This document shows positions 37,958-47,798 of a stretch of DNA of 64,000 bases, one piece after another (the first letter of the stretch is position 1; each line of letters starts with the position of its first letter). The notes under the pieces are model-generated. The model saw only the letters and a program-made list of their open reading frames with translations. It did not search any database and was not told the DNA's origin. Origin of the DNA: Pontibacillus salipaludis (GTDB lineage Bacteria; Bacillota; Bacilli; Bacillales; BH030062); the NCBI RefSeq assembly GCF_014642405.1, contig NZ_BMIN01000003.1, forward strand, positions 186,001-250,000, given 5' to 3'. A program made the translations under genes and the position numbers.

Positions 37958-38905
37958 TTAGGCTTTTTTCGTTTTTACTTTAGGGAGAATCTTACGTTGT
38001 TCCACTTTGGAAGATCGCTCCCATGTATCTTCATTTGACGGGTCGAAGTTCTCAATAAACCGGATCACTTCTTTTACTAGCGGAGTTGGTGTAGAAGCAC
38101 CAGCCGTAACCGCGACGGTTTCAACGCCTTCTAACCAATCAAGTTCAATTTCACTAACATCGGCTATTCTGTAAGCTGTGGTTCCTGCTTTCTCTTCCGA
38201 TACTTGTTGAAGACGGCAAGAGTTGTTACTTCTTGGATCACCAACGACAAGAGTGAGGTCAGCCTCTCCTGCTTGTTCTGCTACTGCTTCCTGGCGAACC
38301 TGGGTAGCCATACAGATTTCTTGATGGATTTCGGTTTGGGGATACTTCTCTTTTACTTTCTCCATAATGTCGTAGACGTCCCATTGACTCATAGTCGTCT
38401 GATTCGTGACAAGGATCTTCTCGCTCGTTAATGATAGGTCTTCAATATCCTCCTCATGTTGAATGAGGTGCACGTGACCAGGGGCAACTCCTAGAGCACC
38501 TTCAGGCTCAGGGTGGCCTCGTTTGCCTATATAAACAATTTCATAATTTTCAGCTACCATCTCACGAATTAAATCATGTGTCCTCGTCACATCGGGACAC
38601 GTAGCATCAAGGACGGTTAGTCCTTTTTCTTCGGCCCGCTTTTTCACTTCAGGTGATACACCATGAGCAGTGAAAATGACAGTTCCCTCATGAATATCTT
38701 CTAATAAATCTAAACGATTTTTACCATCTAACGTTACAACGCCTTCGTTCTCAAATGCATCAGTTACGTGCTGATTGTGAACAATCATACCTAAAATATA
38801 TAAAGGACGAGGTAAGTTTGGATCCTTAGAGGCATTACGAGCTATGACCATAGCGTCAACTACTCCATAACAATAGCCTCTTGGAGCTATTTTAATGACT
38901 TCCAT
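37958..38905 (-). CDS. ispH: 4-hydroxy-3-methylbut-2-enyl diphosphate reductase IspH
   Basis: 315 aa. The last enzyme of the MEP isoprenoid pathway. The three iron-sulfur cysteines are in RGYCYGV (C12), LDATCPDV and [16 protein letters not shown] and FTAHGVSP are further active-site motifs. ATG 38905 gives [14 protein letters not shown] as in Bacillus; a longer frame to 38947 has no family support. GGGGGAACAAAG precedes the start. It is encoded opposite to its neighbours; ispG, the preceding pathway step, is 5 kb away on the same strand. Confidence 0.97.
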   Translation of the reverse strand: MEVIKIAPRGYCYGVVDAMVIARNASKDPNLPRPLYILGMIVHNQHVTDAFENEGVVTLDGKNRLDLLEDIHEGTVIFTAHGVSPEVKKRAEEKGLTVLDATCPDVTRTHDLIREMVAENYEIVYIGKRGHPEPEGALGVAPGHVHLIQHEEDIEDLSLTSEKILVTNQTTMSQWDVYDIMEKVKEKYPQTEIHQEICMATQVRQEAVAEQAGEADLTLVVGDPRSNNSCRLQQVSEEKAGTTAYRIADVSEIELDWLEGVETVAVTAGASTPTPLVKEVIRFIENFDPSNEDTWERSSKVEQRKILPKVKTKKA

Positions 38906-39111
38906 CTTTGTTCCCCCTCTTACTCCTCTTGAGTTCGAAAATATCATATCTCCCTCATATTATAAAGGTAAATGGGGCAGAATACAAAGTTAGACCATTC
39001 TTTGAGAGAGGAGACACTAAAAATCCTTAAGTGTAGCAGGAGTAAAGATGGTATAATAGAGAGAACTCTACTATAATGAAAAAGCAACAGTGATCGAAAA
39101 GGAGTACGAAT

Positions 39112-40440
39112 ATGACAGTACAAACATTTAAATCAATGGCTCTTACCAAAGAGATGATTGATATGGTGGATCAGTTAGGTTTCCATGAGCCTACACCGAT
39201 TCAAAAGAAAGTAATCCCTTCTGTTTTAAGAGGAGAAAGTTTAATTGGACAATCACATACAGGTTCAGGGAAGACTCATTCTTATCTCATCCCTTTACTA
39301 AATGGAATAGATGTTTCGCGTAAAGAAGTTCAGACCGTGATTACAGCTCCTACAAGGGAGCTAGCGACTCAAATTTATGATGAAGTGCGTAAAATGGTGC
39401 AGCTATCTGAACATCGAGATGCTCTAAAGGCGAAGCTTCTAATAGGTGGCACTGACAAACAGAAAACGATAGACAAATTAAAAGAACAGCCTCAAATCAT
39501 AGTCGGTACACCAGGGCGTATCCTTGATATGGTGCAGGAAGAAGCTCTCGATGTATATACAGCCTCTTCTTTTGTTATCGATGAAACTGATTTGATGTTC
39601 GATTTAGGTTTTATTGAAGATGTGGATCAAGTGCTTGTTCGTATGCAAGCTGATTTACAGCTACTCGTCTTTTCTGCGACGATTCCTGTAAAACTAAAGC
39701 CATTCTTGAAAAAGTACTTGGAGAATCCAACTTATATTCAAGCTGATGAAGAGAAGCCTTCTCCGGAGAAGATGGAGCATCGTCTCATACCACTTCGCCA
39801 TAGAGATAAAGCAGATATGATTATAAGTATTACAAAGCTCATCCATCCTTATTTGGCTATTATATTTGCAAATAAGAAAGAACGGGCAAATGAATTAGCA
39901 CAAGAACTGATGGATAAAGGTTTAGAAGTTGGGGTTATTCACGGTGGTTTAACACCGCGTGAGAGAAAGCGTGTAGTCAAAGATATTAAAAACTTGCGCT
40001 ATCAGTATATTGTGGCAACCGATCTTGCTGCTCGTGGTATCGATATCCAGGGTGTTAGTCACGTCATCAATGCTGATCTACCGAAAGAAGAAGAATTTTA
40101 TATTCACCGTGTAGGACGTACCGCGCGAGCTGGTCTTGAAGGTACAGCGATTAACCTGTACACGGAAACAGATGAACCTCTTATTAAGAAACTAGAGAAT
40201 TCAGGCTTAACGTTTGATAGTTATGATATTAAGAAAGGTGAATTTGTCCCTGTTAAAGACCGAAATCAGCGTTCAACGCGTAAGATTGATGAGAACGATA
40301 CAGAAAAAGAAGCATGGACACGCGTAAAGCGACCGAAAAAAGTGAAGCCTGGTTATAAGAAAAAAATGAAATATCAGCAAGAACAGATTAAAAAGAAATT
40401 AAATAAACAAAAAGCTAAGCAACGAAATAAGAAAAGATAA
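39112..40440 (+). CDS. cshB: DEAD-box RNA helicase CshB-like (YqfR) with DETD motif II
   Basis: 442 aa. The Q motif (FHEPTPIQKKVIP), motif I SHTGSGKT (about residues 48-55), PTRELA (Ia), SAT (III), FANKKERANELA (IV), ATDLAARGIDI (V) and HRVGRTARAG (VI) are all present. Motif II reads VIDETDLMFD, so the third position of DEAD is Thr. The basic C-terminus (KKKLNKQKAKQRNKKR) suits RNA binding. In B. subtilis CshB is a ribosome- and cold-associated helicase. It is located between ispH and nfo as in Bacillus and has its own terminator. Confidence 0.93.
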   Translation: MTVQTFKSMALTKEMIDMVDQLGFHEPTPIQKKVIPSVLRGESLIGQSHTGSGKTHSYLIPLLNGIDVSRKEVQTVITAPTRELATQIYDEVRKMVQLSEHRDALKAKLLIGGTDKQKTIDKLKEQPQIIVGTPGRILDMVQEEALDVYTASSFVIDETDLMFDLGFIEDVDQVLVRMQADLQLLVFSATIPVKLKPFLKKYLENPTYIQADEEKPSPEKMEHRLIPLRHRDKADMIISITKLIHPYLAIIFANKKERANELAQELMDKGLEVGVIHGGLTPRERKRVVKDIKNLRYQYIVATDLAARGIDIQGVSHVINADLPKEEEFYIHRVGRTARAGLEGTAINLYTETDEPLIKKLENSGLTFDSYDIKKGEFVPVKDRNQRSTRKIDENDTEKEAWTRVKRPKKVKPGYKKKMKYQQEQIKKKLNKQKAKQRNKKR

Positions 40441-40456
40441 TTTTTTATGTTTGCTA

Positions 40457-40496
40457 AAAAAAGCACCAAATTGCTAATGCAATTTGGTGCTTTTGC
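40457..40496 (+). terminator. Terminator after the DEAD-box helicase gene
   Basis: AAAAGCACCAAATTGC paired perfectly with GCAATTTGGTGCTTTT. Confidence 0.9.
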
Positions 40497-40618
40497 TTAT
40501 TCACCTTAAATCAAACCTGGTTTGAAAGTGGTGATTTACTACAATGCAATATAAAAATATCGCGAAATAGGTTTAAAGTCACATCATAAAGGATAGTTAG
40601 TATAAAAGCATGGGTAAA

Positions 40619-40660
40619 TTTAAAAACCATCACTTTGCGCAAATAGCAAAGTAATGGTTT
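40619..40660 (-). terminator. Terminator after nfo (minus strand)
   Basis: AAAAACCATCACTTTGC paired with GCAAAGTAATGGTTTT; on the minus strand the stem is followed by TTTTTAAATTT. Confidence 0.82.
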
Positions 40661-40666
40661 TGTTTA

Positions 40667-41566
40667 TTATGACTGTAGTAGTTCAGATCGCCAATCTGTA
40701 AAGGTTTGATTGCGCAAGCTCTCAATTTCATATTGATAAGGAGGTTTCTTATTCTTTTTATCTTCACCTACATAAGGAGTTTCAAGGATTTTAGGTCGAT
40801 CAGAGAGTTGTGGATGATGAACAATATAATTTAAGGCGTCAAATCCGATATGTCCATAACCGATATTCTCGTGACGGTCTTTTCCTGCCCCGCGCTCGTT
40901 TTTACTGTCATTAATGTGAAGAACTTTTAGGCGATCTAACCCTATTGTTTTATCGAAATGGTTTAAAACGCCGTCAAAATCGTTGACGATATCGTAACCA
41001 GCATCATGTGTGTGACAAGTGTCAAAACACACGGACAAGTGTTCATTGTGCTTAACCCCGTCAATGATTTTAGCGATTTGCTCAAAGTTACGACCAATTT
41101 CGCTCCCTTTTCCAGCCATGGTTTCAAGTGCGATTTGACATGTTGTATTAGGGTGGTTCTCAAATACTTCATTTAAGCCTTTGATAATTTGATTGAGTCC
41201 TACTTCTTCACCTTGGCTGACGTGAGATCCTGGGTGTAATACGATTTGAGAAGCTTTTTGCAGGGCTTCTACTCGTTCAATCTCATTCGATAGGAAGTCA
41301 ACGCCAAGCTCATATACGTGTGGTTTAACCGTATTACCTATATTGATAATATAAGCGGCGTGAACGACTAGCTCGTCGATGTTATGTTGGCTCATATGTT
41401 CAAGGCCTGCGTCTATATTCAATTCTTCAATGGCTTTTCTTTTTGTGTTTTGAGGGGCACCAGTGTACACCATAAATGTATTGGCACCATAAGATGCAGC
41501 CTCTTCACTTGCGCCTTGAAGCATTTTCTTTCCACTCATAGAAACGTGGGATCCTAGCTTTAGCAT
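40667..41566 (-). CDS. nfo: Endonuclease IV (apurinic/apyrimidinic endonuclease) Nfo
   Basis: 299 aa. Nfo cleaves the backbone 5' of abasic sites in base excision repair. It is a TIM barrel with three zinc ions. Ligand motifs are [50 protein letters not shown] and [21 protein letters not shown]. The length and N-terminus ([14 protein letters not shown]) match Bacillus YqfS. yqfT lies upstream on the same strand, separated by a terminator. Confidence 0.97.
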   Translation of the reverse strand: MLKLGSHVSMSGKKMLQGASEEAASYGANTFMVYTGAPQNTKRKAIEELNIDAGLEHMSQHNIDELVVHAAYIINIGNTVKPHVYELGVDFLSNEIERVEALQKASQIVLHPGSHVSQGEEVGLNQIIKGLNEVFENHPNTTCQIALETMAGKGSEIGRNFEQIAKIIDGVKHNEHLSVCFDTCHTHDAGYDIVNDFDGVLNHFDKTIGLDRLKVLHINDSKNERGAGKDRHENIGYGHIGFDALNYIVHHPQLSDRPKILETPYVGEDKKNKKPPYQYEIESLRNQTFTDWRSELLQS

Positions 41567-41657
41567 GCTTTGTCAGCTCCTTAGTAAACGTATAAGAATA
41601 CAATATTTGCAACTTATACTACTATAAATAACTTGGCGCAGTTGGTCAAATAGAACA

Positions 41658-41688
41658 CAAAAAGAAAAACGCCTTTATACAAGGCGTT
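41658..41688 (-). terminator. Terminator after yqfT (minus strand)
   Basis: AACGCCTT-tatac-AAGGCGTT; on the minus strand it is followed by a TTTTCTTTTT tract. The stem overlaps the last codons' end of yqfT. Confidence 0.82.
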
Positions 41689-41968
41689 AAAACCAGTGTG
41701 AAAGTCCGTTTTCTTTAATCATTTCCTGGAAGATCTTATTTACCTTTTGAGCCGTTTTAGGGTCCGTAATTTGGGCTAGTTTTTTCAGTGCTTTCATTCG
41801 ATCTTTTTCGTCTAATGGATTGAGATTTGAATTTTTTAAAAAGGCTACAATCTCAGTAGCTTGGCTTTTCGTTAGGGGAACATTGAATTGACGGCTTTGC
41901 TCTAAGAGATCATGAACAGATAGATCTCTAATTTTTTGTTTTACTACTTGTGAGATCACTTTTTTCAA
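41687..41968 (-). CDS. yqfT: YqfT-like protein (DUF2624)
   Basis: 93 aa. The small helical protein begins MKKVISQVVKQKIRDLSVHDL and carries TKSQATEIVAFLKNSNLNPLDE, the conserved DUF2624 core. Function is unknown. It lies just upstream of nfo on the minus strand as in Bacillus and starts behind a GAGGTGATG RBS. Confidence 0.85.
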   Translation of the reverse strand: MKKVISQVVKQKIRDLSVHDLLEQSRQFNVPLTKSQATEIVAFLKNSNLNPLDEKDRMKALKKLAQITDPKTAQKVNKIFQEMIKENGLSHWF

Positions 41969-42156
41969 AACATCACCTCATTTGCGCAGTGCTATACATA
42001 ATAGCCTATGAGCAGTGAATAGGAAATGTGTTAAAAAAATGGATGTATATGGATTTGAAGTGTTTTTATTGCATTTCAATATAAGTGTCGTTAATATAGT
42101 TTAGGTCCTTTCAACTCAACACTTATATAGAAAAATTTTAAAGAGGAGGGGATTTT

Positions 42157-42864
42157 GTGGATCGTGCAAGACCTTATGTGCAGCTACTTTTAGTTTGTTT
42201 ATATATTACTTTGTTCTTTATTGTTGTTATGTATTTTTACGGAGAACAAACAAAAGAGCTTCAAGCAGAAAATGAAAACTTGCAAGCGCAGGTTAAAGAT
42301 TTAGAATCCCAAAATCAGTACTTAAACGCTATGCCTACTGAGTTTAAAGAAAAAAACGGATATGACATGTGGCCCGGACTTGAAAAAACTGCCGATCGTA
42401 TGGTTTCAGAAAGTGAGGGTGAATTTAACAAATCCTGGGCTCTATACTTAGCAAGAGAATCAAAACGCTATGATATCAATCCTTATCTTGTATATGAATT
42501 GCTAAAAGTCGAAACAGGTGGCACGTTTGATCCGACCCTTGTAGGGCCGGAAACTAAATATGGACATGCTTATGGTATGGCTCAATTTATGACCAATACA
42601 GCACCATGGATAGCGGATATGGGGGATCTACCTTATAAGAAAGAACTTCTATTTGATCCATATTATGCTATGCAATTATCGCTTATATATCTTGATTACC
42701 TTCACCATGAGTATGGCAATTGGGATGAAGCCCTAACTGCCTACCACCGAGGCATGGGAGGATTAGAAAAATATAAAGAAGAGAATGGACATGCCGAAAG
42801 TTGGTATGCTGTTGAAATACAGCAAAAAGCAAAAACACATGATGCAGTTGCTGTAGCGCCTTAA
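42157..42864 (+). CDS. Membrane-anchored lytic transglycosylase-like protein (SLT domain)
   Basis: 235 aa. One N-terminal membrane helix (about residues 7-27) is followed by a short coiled coil (QTKELQAENENLQAQVKDLE) and an SLT/goose-lysozyme-like domain. The catalytic Glu is probably in YELLKVETGGTFDP; GMAQFMTNTAPWIA and LTAYHRGMGGLEKY are the other family motifs. It would cleave or remodel peptidoglycan on the outer face. GTG 42157 follows AGAGGAGGGGA. In B. subtilis this interval holds yqfU, zur and yqfW, none of which is present here. Confidence 0.85.
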   Translation: MDRARPYVQLLLVCLYITLFFIVVMYFYGEQTKELQAENENLQAQVKDLESQNQYLNAMPTEFKEKNGYDMWPGLEKTADRMVSESEGEFNKSWALYLARESKRYDINPYLVYELLKVETGGTFDPTLVGPETKYGHAYGMAQFMTNTAPWIADMGDLPYKKELLFDPYYAMQLSLIYLDYLHHEYGNWDEALTAYHRGMGGLEKYKEENGHAESWYAVEIQQKAKTHDAVAVAP

Positions 42865-42874
42865 TGTAGTTAGA

Positions 42875-42902
42875 AAGAGTCCTTTAGAGGGCTCTTTTTT
42901 TA
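42875..42902 (+). terminator. Terminator after the transglycosylase gene
   Basis: AAGAGTCC paired with GGGCTCTT (one G-T), then T-rich sequence. Confidence 0.75.
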
Positions 42903-43056
42903 TGAAAGAGAAAGAGCTTTGTTGGTGGTGAATGGTAAAGATAGGGAACTTTCGGCTTTTTAGTTAGGTACCTGATTCATGAAAAATGTACCATCATAGT
43001 TCTTCTTAATTTCTCACAAGCTAAGTGTGCACCTCTACAGAAAGCGAGGGATGTAT

Positions 43057-43524
43057 ATGGAATATGAAGATAAGCATAAAAAAGAAAACCACGATCATAA
43101 AGAACACGTTGAAGAAGGACCTCACTATGGTGATGAAAAAGAGAGTGAGATGAAAAGGATTGATGATGGTCAATCTTACGATGAAGCTTATAATGAGGTA
43201 GAGGTAGCTGAAGGTGGAGTTTACGCCGGAACTGGTGACGTAGAATTCGCTCAAGAAGCAGCCATTGATGCTAATACGGTTCGTGAACCGATTAAATCTG
43301 ACGAGAAAGAATCTGATATGGACAATGATGTTCATGCAGGAATGGGATGGTTAGCGGTAGTTCTTTCAGTTGTCTCTTTCTTTATCTTACCAGTAATTCT
43401 TGGGGCTGCAGGAATTATTGTTGGATTTATGGCAAGGCGCAGAGGTGCAGAGACGCTCGGGAACACTGCGATTGTAGCTGGGGCTATATCTGTAGTTCTC
43501 TCTCTTGTATTTGCTCCATTTTAA
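43057..43524 (+). CDS. yqfX: YqfX-like membrane protein (DUF4190)
   Basis: 155 aa. The first 95 residues are hydrophilic and strongly charged (His, Glu, Asp, Lys). Two membrane helices follow, GWLAVVLSVVSFFILPVILG and a second ending SVVLSLVFAPF, separated by FMARRRGAETLGN. The arrangement matches YqfX, immediately before ispG in Bacillus; function unknown. ATG 43057 is chosen because GAGGG directly abuts the ATG at 43051. It ends at a terminator shared with ispG. Confidence 0.78.
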   Translation: MEYEDKHKKENHDHKEHVEEGPHYGDEKESEMKRIDDGQSYDEAYNEVEVAEGGVYAGTGDVEFAQEAAIDANTVREPIKSDEKESDMDNDVHAGMGWLAVVLSVVSFFILPVILGAAGIIVGFMARRRGAETLGNTAIVAGAISVVLSLVFAPF

Positions 43525-43554
43525 AAAAAAGCTGGCCAAATGGCCAGCTTTTTT
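43524..43554. terminator. Bidirectional terminator between yqfX and ispG
   Basis: AAAAAAGCTGGCC-aaat-GGCCAGCTTTTTT, perfect. Confidence 0.92.
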
Positions 43555-43561
43555 GAATGAA

Positions 43562-44674
43562 TTATTTTGCTTCTGCTTCAGCAGCTTCTTTCGCCTTCTC
43601 AGCAAAGTACTCTTCAGCAATACGATCGACTTCTTTTTTAAGTTCATCGACCATGGTTTCCTCAGGAACTTTACGGATGATTTCTCCGTGTCGGAATAAC
43701 AATCCTTCTCCTCGTGCACCAGCGATACCAATATCGGCTTCGCGTGCTTCCCCTGGACCGTTAACAGCACATCCTAGTACGGCTACTTTAATAGGAGCTT
43801 TAATTGTGGAGATGTACTCTTCAACTTCATTCGCAATTGAAATTAAATCAATTTCAATACGGCCGCAAGTTGGGCACGAAATTAAAGTGGCTGCATTATC
43901 AGCGAGTGCGAACGATTTTAATAGTTCGCGACCTACTTTAACTTCTTCAACTGGATCTGCACTTAGTGAAATACGCATTGTGCTTCCTATCCCTTTATTA
44001 AGGATAGCGCCTAAACCAGCAGAACTTTTAACAGTTCCGGCAAATTGTGTACCAGATTCTGTAATTCCTAGGTGTAATGGATAAGAAATCTGTTCAGCTG
44101 CTTTCTCATAAGCATCGATAGCCAAGCGTACATCAGATGCTTTCAACGATACAATAATATCGTGGAAGTCTAATTCTTCTAAGATTTGAATGTGGTGTAA
44201 AGCACTTTCCACCATGCCCTCAGCTGTTGGGAAACCGTATTTCTGCAAGATACGTTTCTCAAGTGAACCTGCGTTAACCCCAATTCGGATCGGCACGCCT
44301 TTAGCTTTAGCTGCATTTACAACAGCTTCAACTTTCCAGCGTTTTCCGATGTTACCTGGGTTAATACGGATCTTGTCTGCTCCACCTTCAATTGCTTTCA
44401 ATGCTAATTTATAGTCAAAGTGAATATCGACTACGAGTGGAATGTTAATTCGTTTTTTTATCTCAGAAATAGCGTCAGCAGCTCGCTCATCTGGGCAAGC
44501 AACGCGGACGACCTGACAACCAGCTTCTTCTAGTCTTTCGATTTCAGCAACAGTTGCTTCTACATCATGTGTCTTTGTTGTGGTCATTGACTGAATGACA
44601 ACTTTATTGCTTCCACCAATCACAAGGTCGCCTACGCGTACAGGACGCGTATCTTTTCTGTGTGTTATAGGCAT
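43562..44674 (-). CDS. ispG: (E)-4-hydroxy-3-methylbut-2-enyl diphosphate synthase IspG
   Basis: 370 aa. The penultimate step of the MEP pathway, converting MEcPP to HMBPP with a 4Fe-4S cluster and flavodoxin or ferredoxin. The N-terminal TIM barrel contains [24 protein letters not shown] and INPGNIG. The C-terminal cluster domain has [12 protein letters not shown] and [17 protein letters not shown], giving all three cysteine ligands plus Glu. The Ala/Glu-rich tail is slightly extended. It is on the minus strand like ispH. Confidence 0.98.
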   Translation of the reverse strand: MPITHRKDTRPVRVGDLVIGGSNKVVIQSMTTTKTHDVEATVAEIERLEEAGCQVVRVACPDERAADAISEIKKRINIPLVVDIHFDYKLALKAIEGGADKIRINPGNIGKRWKVEAVVNAAKAKGVPIRIGVNAGSLEKRILQKYGFPTAEGMVESALHHIQILEELDFHDIIVSLKASDVRLAIDAYEKAAEQISYPLHLGITESGTQFAGTVKSSAGLGAILNKGIGSTMRISLSADPVEEVKVGRELLKSFALADNAATLISCPTCGRIEIDLISIANEVEEYISTIKAPIKVAVLGCAVNGPGEAREADIGIAGARGEGLLFRHGEIIRKVPEETMVDELKKEVDRIAEEYFAEKAKEAAEAEAK

Positions 44675-44775
44675 ATAATCGCTCCTTTTTACAAATGCGA
44701 TGTTTCATGATTATAAAGATACCACACTCATTATAAGGGCAAACGAAAAAAATATGAAGTCACGAGTCTTCAAAT

Positions 44776-45162
44776 TTACGAATGTTTTTCGTTTTTGTGG
44801 TAATAAGGGAACAAGTAGATCTGATTCATTTTTATGGTGTTGGGATCTTGTCCTTTGTTAATGGATTCAAAATCAGCAAGCATTTGATCAATTGTAACAG
44901 GTGGACCATCCTGGTTTAACTTCTCCATGATAGATAAAACAGTGTCCCCTGCTTTGACACGGTGTTCAATAACGCGGAAACGCTCCTGTTCAGAACTAGT
45001 GTCTGAGCTCTTTGGTGATTCTTGATTTTCACTTGCTTCTTGATCTTCGGCTTTGGAGACAAGTTCCTTAGGAAAAGTACCGGTAGTCAGATCATGTCCA
45101 ATACTAACAAAAAACAGAACCATTGTAACAATGAAAAGCATTCTTTTCAGAATTGGATTCAC
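44776..45162 (-). CDS. yqfZ: YqfZ-like LysM-domain protein
   Basis: 128 aa. An N-terminal signal peptide or anchor (about residues 5-22, LKRMLFIVTMVLFFVSIG) and an acidic linker lead to a single LysM domain (EHRVKAGDTVLSIMEKLN to KMNQIYLFPYY), which binds peptidoglycan or GlcNAc polymers. It occupies the yqfZ position upstream of ispG on the minus strand. GTG 45162 is preferred over the in-frame GTG 45171 because AAGGGAGTGA needs spacing. A longer open frame to 45414 runs through the divergent promoter region and is not supported. Confidence 0.8.
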   Translation of the reverse strand: MNPILKRMLFIVTMVLFFVSIGHDLTTGTFPKELVSKAEDQEASENQESPKSSDTSSEQERFRVIEHRVKAGDTVLSIMEKLNQDGPPVTIDQMLADFESINKGQDPNTIKMNQIYLFPYYHKNEKHS

Positions 45163-45289
45163 TTTGCTCACTCCCTTTTGGCCTGTAGTAATAGTTCTAC
45201 AAATAAATGAATTTCCATTCTTTTTTTGAAACAAAATCATGAAATCAAACGTATATTTATATAAATATGACAAAAAGGGGTGAACGGCT

Positions 45290-45916
45290 GTGATTGCAAT
45301 AGATGCTGCCTGGATTGCTTTAGTAATAACGGGACTTGGCACTTTATTTTTATTTGGAGAATTGTTAGTCAACATGAGGGGCATTTTTGGTGTCGTTGGC
45401 ATTGCTTTTATCACGTTTTACTTTCTAACGCACTTAGACCCGAGCATGTTCGTCATTATGATGATTGTATATGTCATTAGTCTTGCTCTGATTATTTTGG
45501 ATGCTAAGGTCATCAATGATGGTACTCTTACAACTGTGGGGAGTATCAGTATGCTGCTCGTAGTTGGTATGAGTGCTCCTGACTGGGTAACAGGAGCTTA
45601 TGGAGTGTGCGGTGTCCTTATTGGTGCCATCAGCTCTTTGTTATTTCTGAGAGTATTTCCAAAAAGGGATTTATGGACAAAGATTACGCTCGTTGACAAG
45701 CTCTCCTCAGAAGCGGGTTACAATTCGATGAATGAAAGCTACACGAACTTAAGTGGGCAGAAAGGGATCACCCTTACGCAGTTAAGGCCTGTAGGGACAA
45801 TTAAAATCGGGGAGCAGGAATATAGCGCTGTTTCAAATGGACATTGGATTGAAAAGGATGAAGAAATTGTAGTTGAACAAGTAGATGGGACTAGAATCCT
45901 GGTCAAAAAGACATAA
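45290..45916 (+). CDS. Short NfeD-family membrane protein
   Basis: 208 aa. Four or five membrane helices (about residues 5-120) are followed by a cytoplasmic OB-fold NfeD domain (SGQKGITLTQLRPVGTIKIG to WIEKDEEIVVEQVDGTRILV). The ClpP-like protease part of YqeZ is absent, so this is the short NfeD type. Partners are usually flotillins or stomatins, but none is adjacent. GTG 45290 follows AAAAAGGGGTGAAC. It is divergent from yqfZ. No SigW motif was noticed upstream. Confidence 0.85.
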   Translation: MIAIDAAWIALVITGLGTLFLFGELLVNMRGIFGVVGIAFITFYFLTHLDPSMFVIMMIVYVISLALIILDAKVINDGTLTTVGSISMLLVVGMSAPDWVTGAYGVCGVLIGAISSLLFLRVFPKRDLWTKITLVDKLSSEAGYNSMNESYTNLSGQKGITLTQLRPVGTIKIGEQEYSAVSNGHWIEKDEEIVVEQVDGTRILVKKT

Positions 45917-46012
45917 AATTTACGTTAATTTAAGTGCATTTTTACACTCCGTTAATAGTTAACATTCATACTCTTCGGTGTATAAGAAATATTTTCTAAC
46001 GGGGTGTTAGGA

Positions 46013-47764
46013 GTGCCATTATTTAGACGTTTTTCATTTTTTAAAAGAATACAACCTAACAAGCTTAAGGAGCGCCTTAAAAAAGTTCCTCGACCACATT
46101 TTATGACGCTTTCTTTTCAAGCTAGGGTTTCCTTAGTTATATGTGTACTTTTTTTAGGTTCTATCTCTCTGGTTAGTTGGCTATCTTATTCTAAAGCCAA
46201 AGAAAGCCAGCTTGAATTAGTTAGAGATCGCCTAGAACGTGAGGTTGATGTAACGAGGGAGAATGCTGAAAATATGATGTTTGCGTTAGTAGGTGAAGAA
46301 CAAGTCTTCAAAGAGCGTATGAGGGAGTATATATCTTCTCAGCAATTTGAATTGGTGCAAGATGGTTTTTCAGCGTCTACAAACTTAATTACTCAAGATG
46401 GGGTAGACTCATATCCATTGAAACAATCAAATCAAGCTTCATTCGATGGATCGCTAATCAAAGAAATTAGAGCTGAGGAAAACGGTTCTTGTATTGCGTC
46501 GTGGAAAGGTGAGGACTACATATTTGCCTACGGTTCAGTACAAGAACTTAAAGGAATATTCCTGATCGGTGTACCTGTAGCGGACTACATGTATTCCGTT
46601 CATCAATTAGCAAAATACTCGTTAACAGCGGGAGTCATTTCTTTGATCGGTGTATTCATATTTGTTTTTTATTTTATGCGTAAGATGTTTAAACCACTAT
46701 TAACTCTCCAAGATGTCATGCGTAAAGCTAGAGAAGGGATATTTACTCAACCTTATACTGTCCATTCAAGTATTCCAGAGATACGGTCATTATCGAAAAG
46801 CTATCAGGAACTCATGCATACAATTACTGAGATGCTTGATAACATACAAACTGCTGTCTATTCTCTTGGGGGAACAAATGATGAGTTATCAGCTTCTTCT
46901 GAGCAGTTAGCTTTGTCTCAGTCTGATATGAAAGAAGAGTTACATAAGGTAATTAAAGGTACAGAGAGCACTGAAGGAGCATTTGAAGAACAGACGGATG
47001 TATTTGAGAAACTAAAACATTCATTACATATCCTCTTACAATCTTTCAATGAAATGTATCAGGATCAGCAGGAAATGAATAAGTCAGTTCAAGAAGGGAA
47101 TAAAGGCGTTTCTTCAATAATGGATACACTAGATACGTATCATGAAGGGTTCAAGCAGATGACTTCAAAAATTAATGAGTTTGAAGCATATACCGTTACT
47201 ATTGGAGAAGCTGGTAAGGTGATTCAGGAAATCGCTGAACGTACAAAGCTCTTAGCCTTAAACGCCACAATTGAAGCAGCGCGAGCAGGTGAAGAGGGGA
47301 AAGGGTTTGCCGTAGTGGCTGGTGAGGTAAGAAAACTTGCTGATAATTCAAAAGAAGCGGCTCTTGAAATCAATGATAAGATGAATCAGACACTCAGCAT
47401 CAGTCATTATTTAGCTTCAGAATTCCATGAGATGTATGAGCAACTTACAATGCATTTAGACTACGCGCACCATTCGAAAGAATCATTTGATCAAATTTCT
47501 TCTTATATTGAATCATTTAATCGGAAGCTAGATCATTCAAAGGTGCAGGTTACACAAGCAGAAGAAATGTTGCCGAAAATGGAGGCGATCTTTACTGAAT
47601 TTCATCAAACAACGCATGAAACCCTTCTATCTGCGAAGCAATTAGTGGATGCTGCTAACATGCAAGAAGCTCAAATGAATGAAACCAATGAAGTGAGAAA
47701 TCAATTGGTATCTGTATCACAAGAACTTGGAGCCATTGCGGAAAATAAAAATAAAGCAATTTAA
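46013..47764 (+). CDS. Methyl-accepting chemotaxis protein
   Basis: 583 aa. Membrane helix 1 lies at about residues 37-57, a sensor region of about 140 residues follows, helix 2 is at about 198-220 ([18 protein letters not shown]), then a HAMP-like connector and a long coiled-coil signalling domain. The hairpin tip [40 protein letters not shown] region is highly conserved and binds CheA/CheW. The ligand is unknown; the sensor does not match a domain I can name. GTG 46013 follows GGGGTGTTA. It is an isolated gene, with a terminator shared with the DUF1189 gene. Confidence 0.92.
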   Translation: MPLFRRFSFFKRIQPNKLKERLKKVPRPHFMTLSFQARVSLVICVLFLGSISLVSWLSYSKAKESQLELVRDRLEREVDVTRENAENMMFALVGEEQVFKERMREYISSQQFELVQDGFSASTNLITQDGVDSYPLKQSNQASFDGSLIKEIRAEENGSCIASWKGEDYIFAYGSVQELKGIFLIGVPVADYMYSVHQLAKYSLTAGVISLIGVFIFVFYFMRKMFKPLLTLQDVMRKAREGIFTQPYTVHSSIPEIRSLSKSYQELMHTITEMLDNIQTAVYSLGGTNDELSASSEQLALSQSDMKEELHKVIKGTESTEGAFEEQTDVFEKLKHSLHILLQSFNEMYQDQQEMNKSVQEGNKGVSSIMDTLDTYHEGFKQMTSKINEFEAYTVTIGEAGKVIQEIAERTKLLALNATIEAARAGEEGKGFAVVAGEVRKLADNSKEAALEINDKMNQTLSISHYLASEFHEMYEQLTMHLDYAHHSKESFDQISSYIESFNRKLDHSKVQVTQAEEMLPKMEAIFTEFHQTTHETLLSAKQLVDAANMQEAQMNETNEVRNQLVSVSQELGAIAENKNKAI

Positions 47765-47798
47765 AAAAATCTGAAGTCATATGACTTCAGATTTTTTT
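47763..47798. terminator. Bidirectional terminator between the chemoreceptor and DUF1189 genes
   Basis: A 36-bp perfect palindrome, AAAAAAATCTGAAGTCAT and its complement, with T7 on both strands. Confidence 0.94.

Noticed and set aside
45163-45414. N-terminal extension of the LysM protein
   Set aside because: The extension crosses the divergent promoter region, overlaps the short NfeD start and lacks family similarity.
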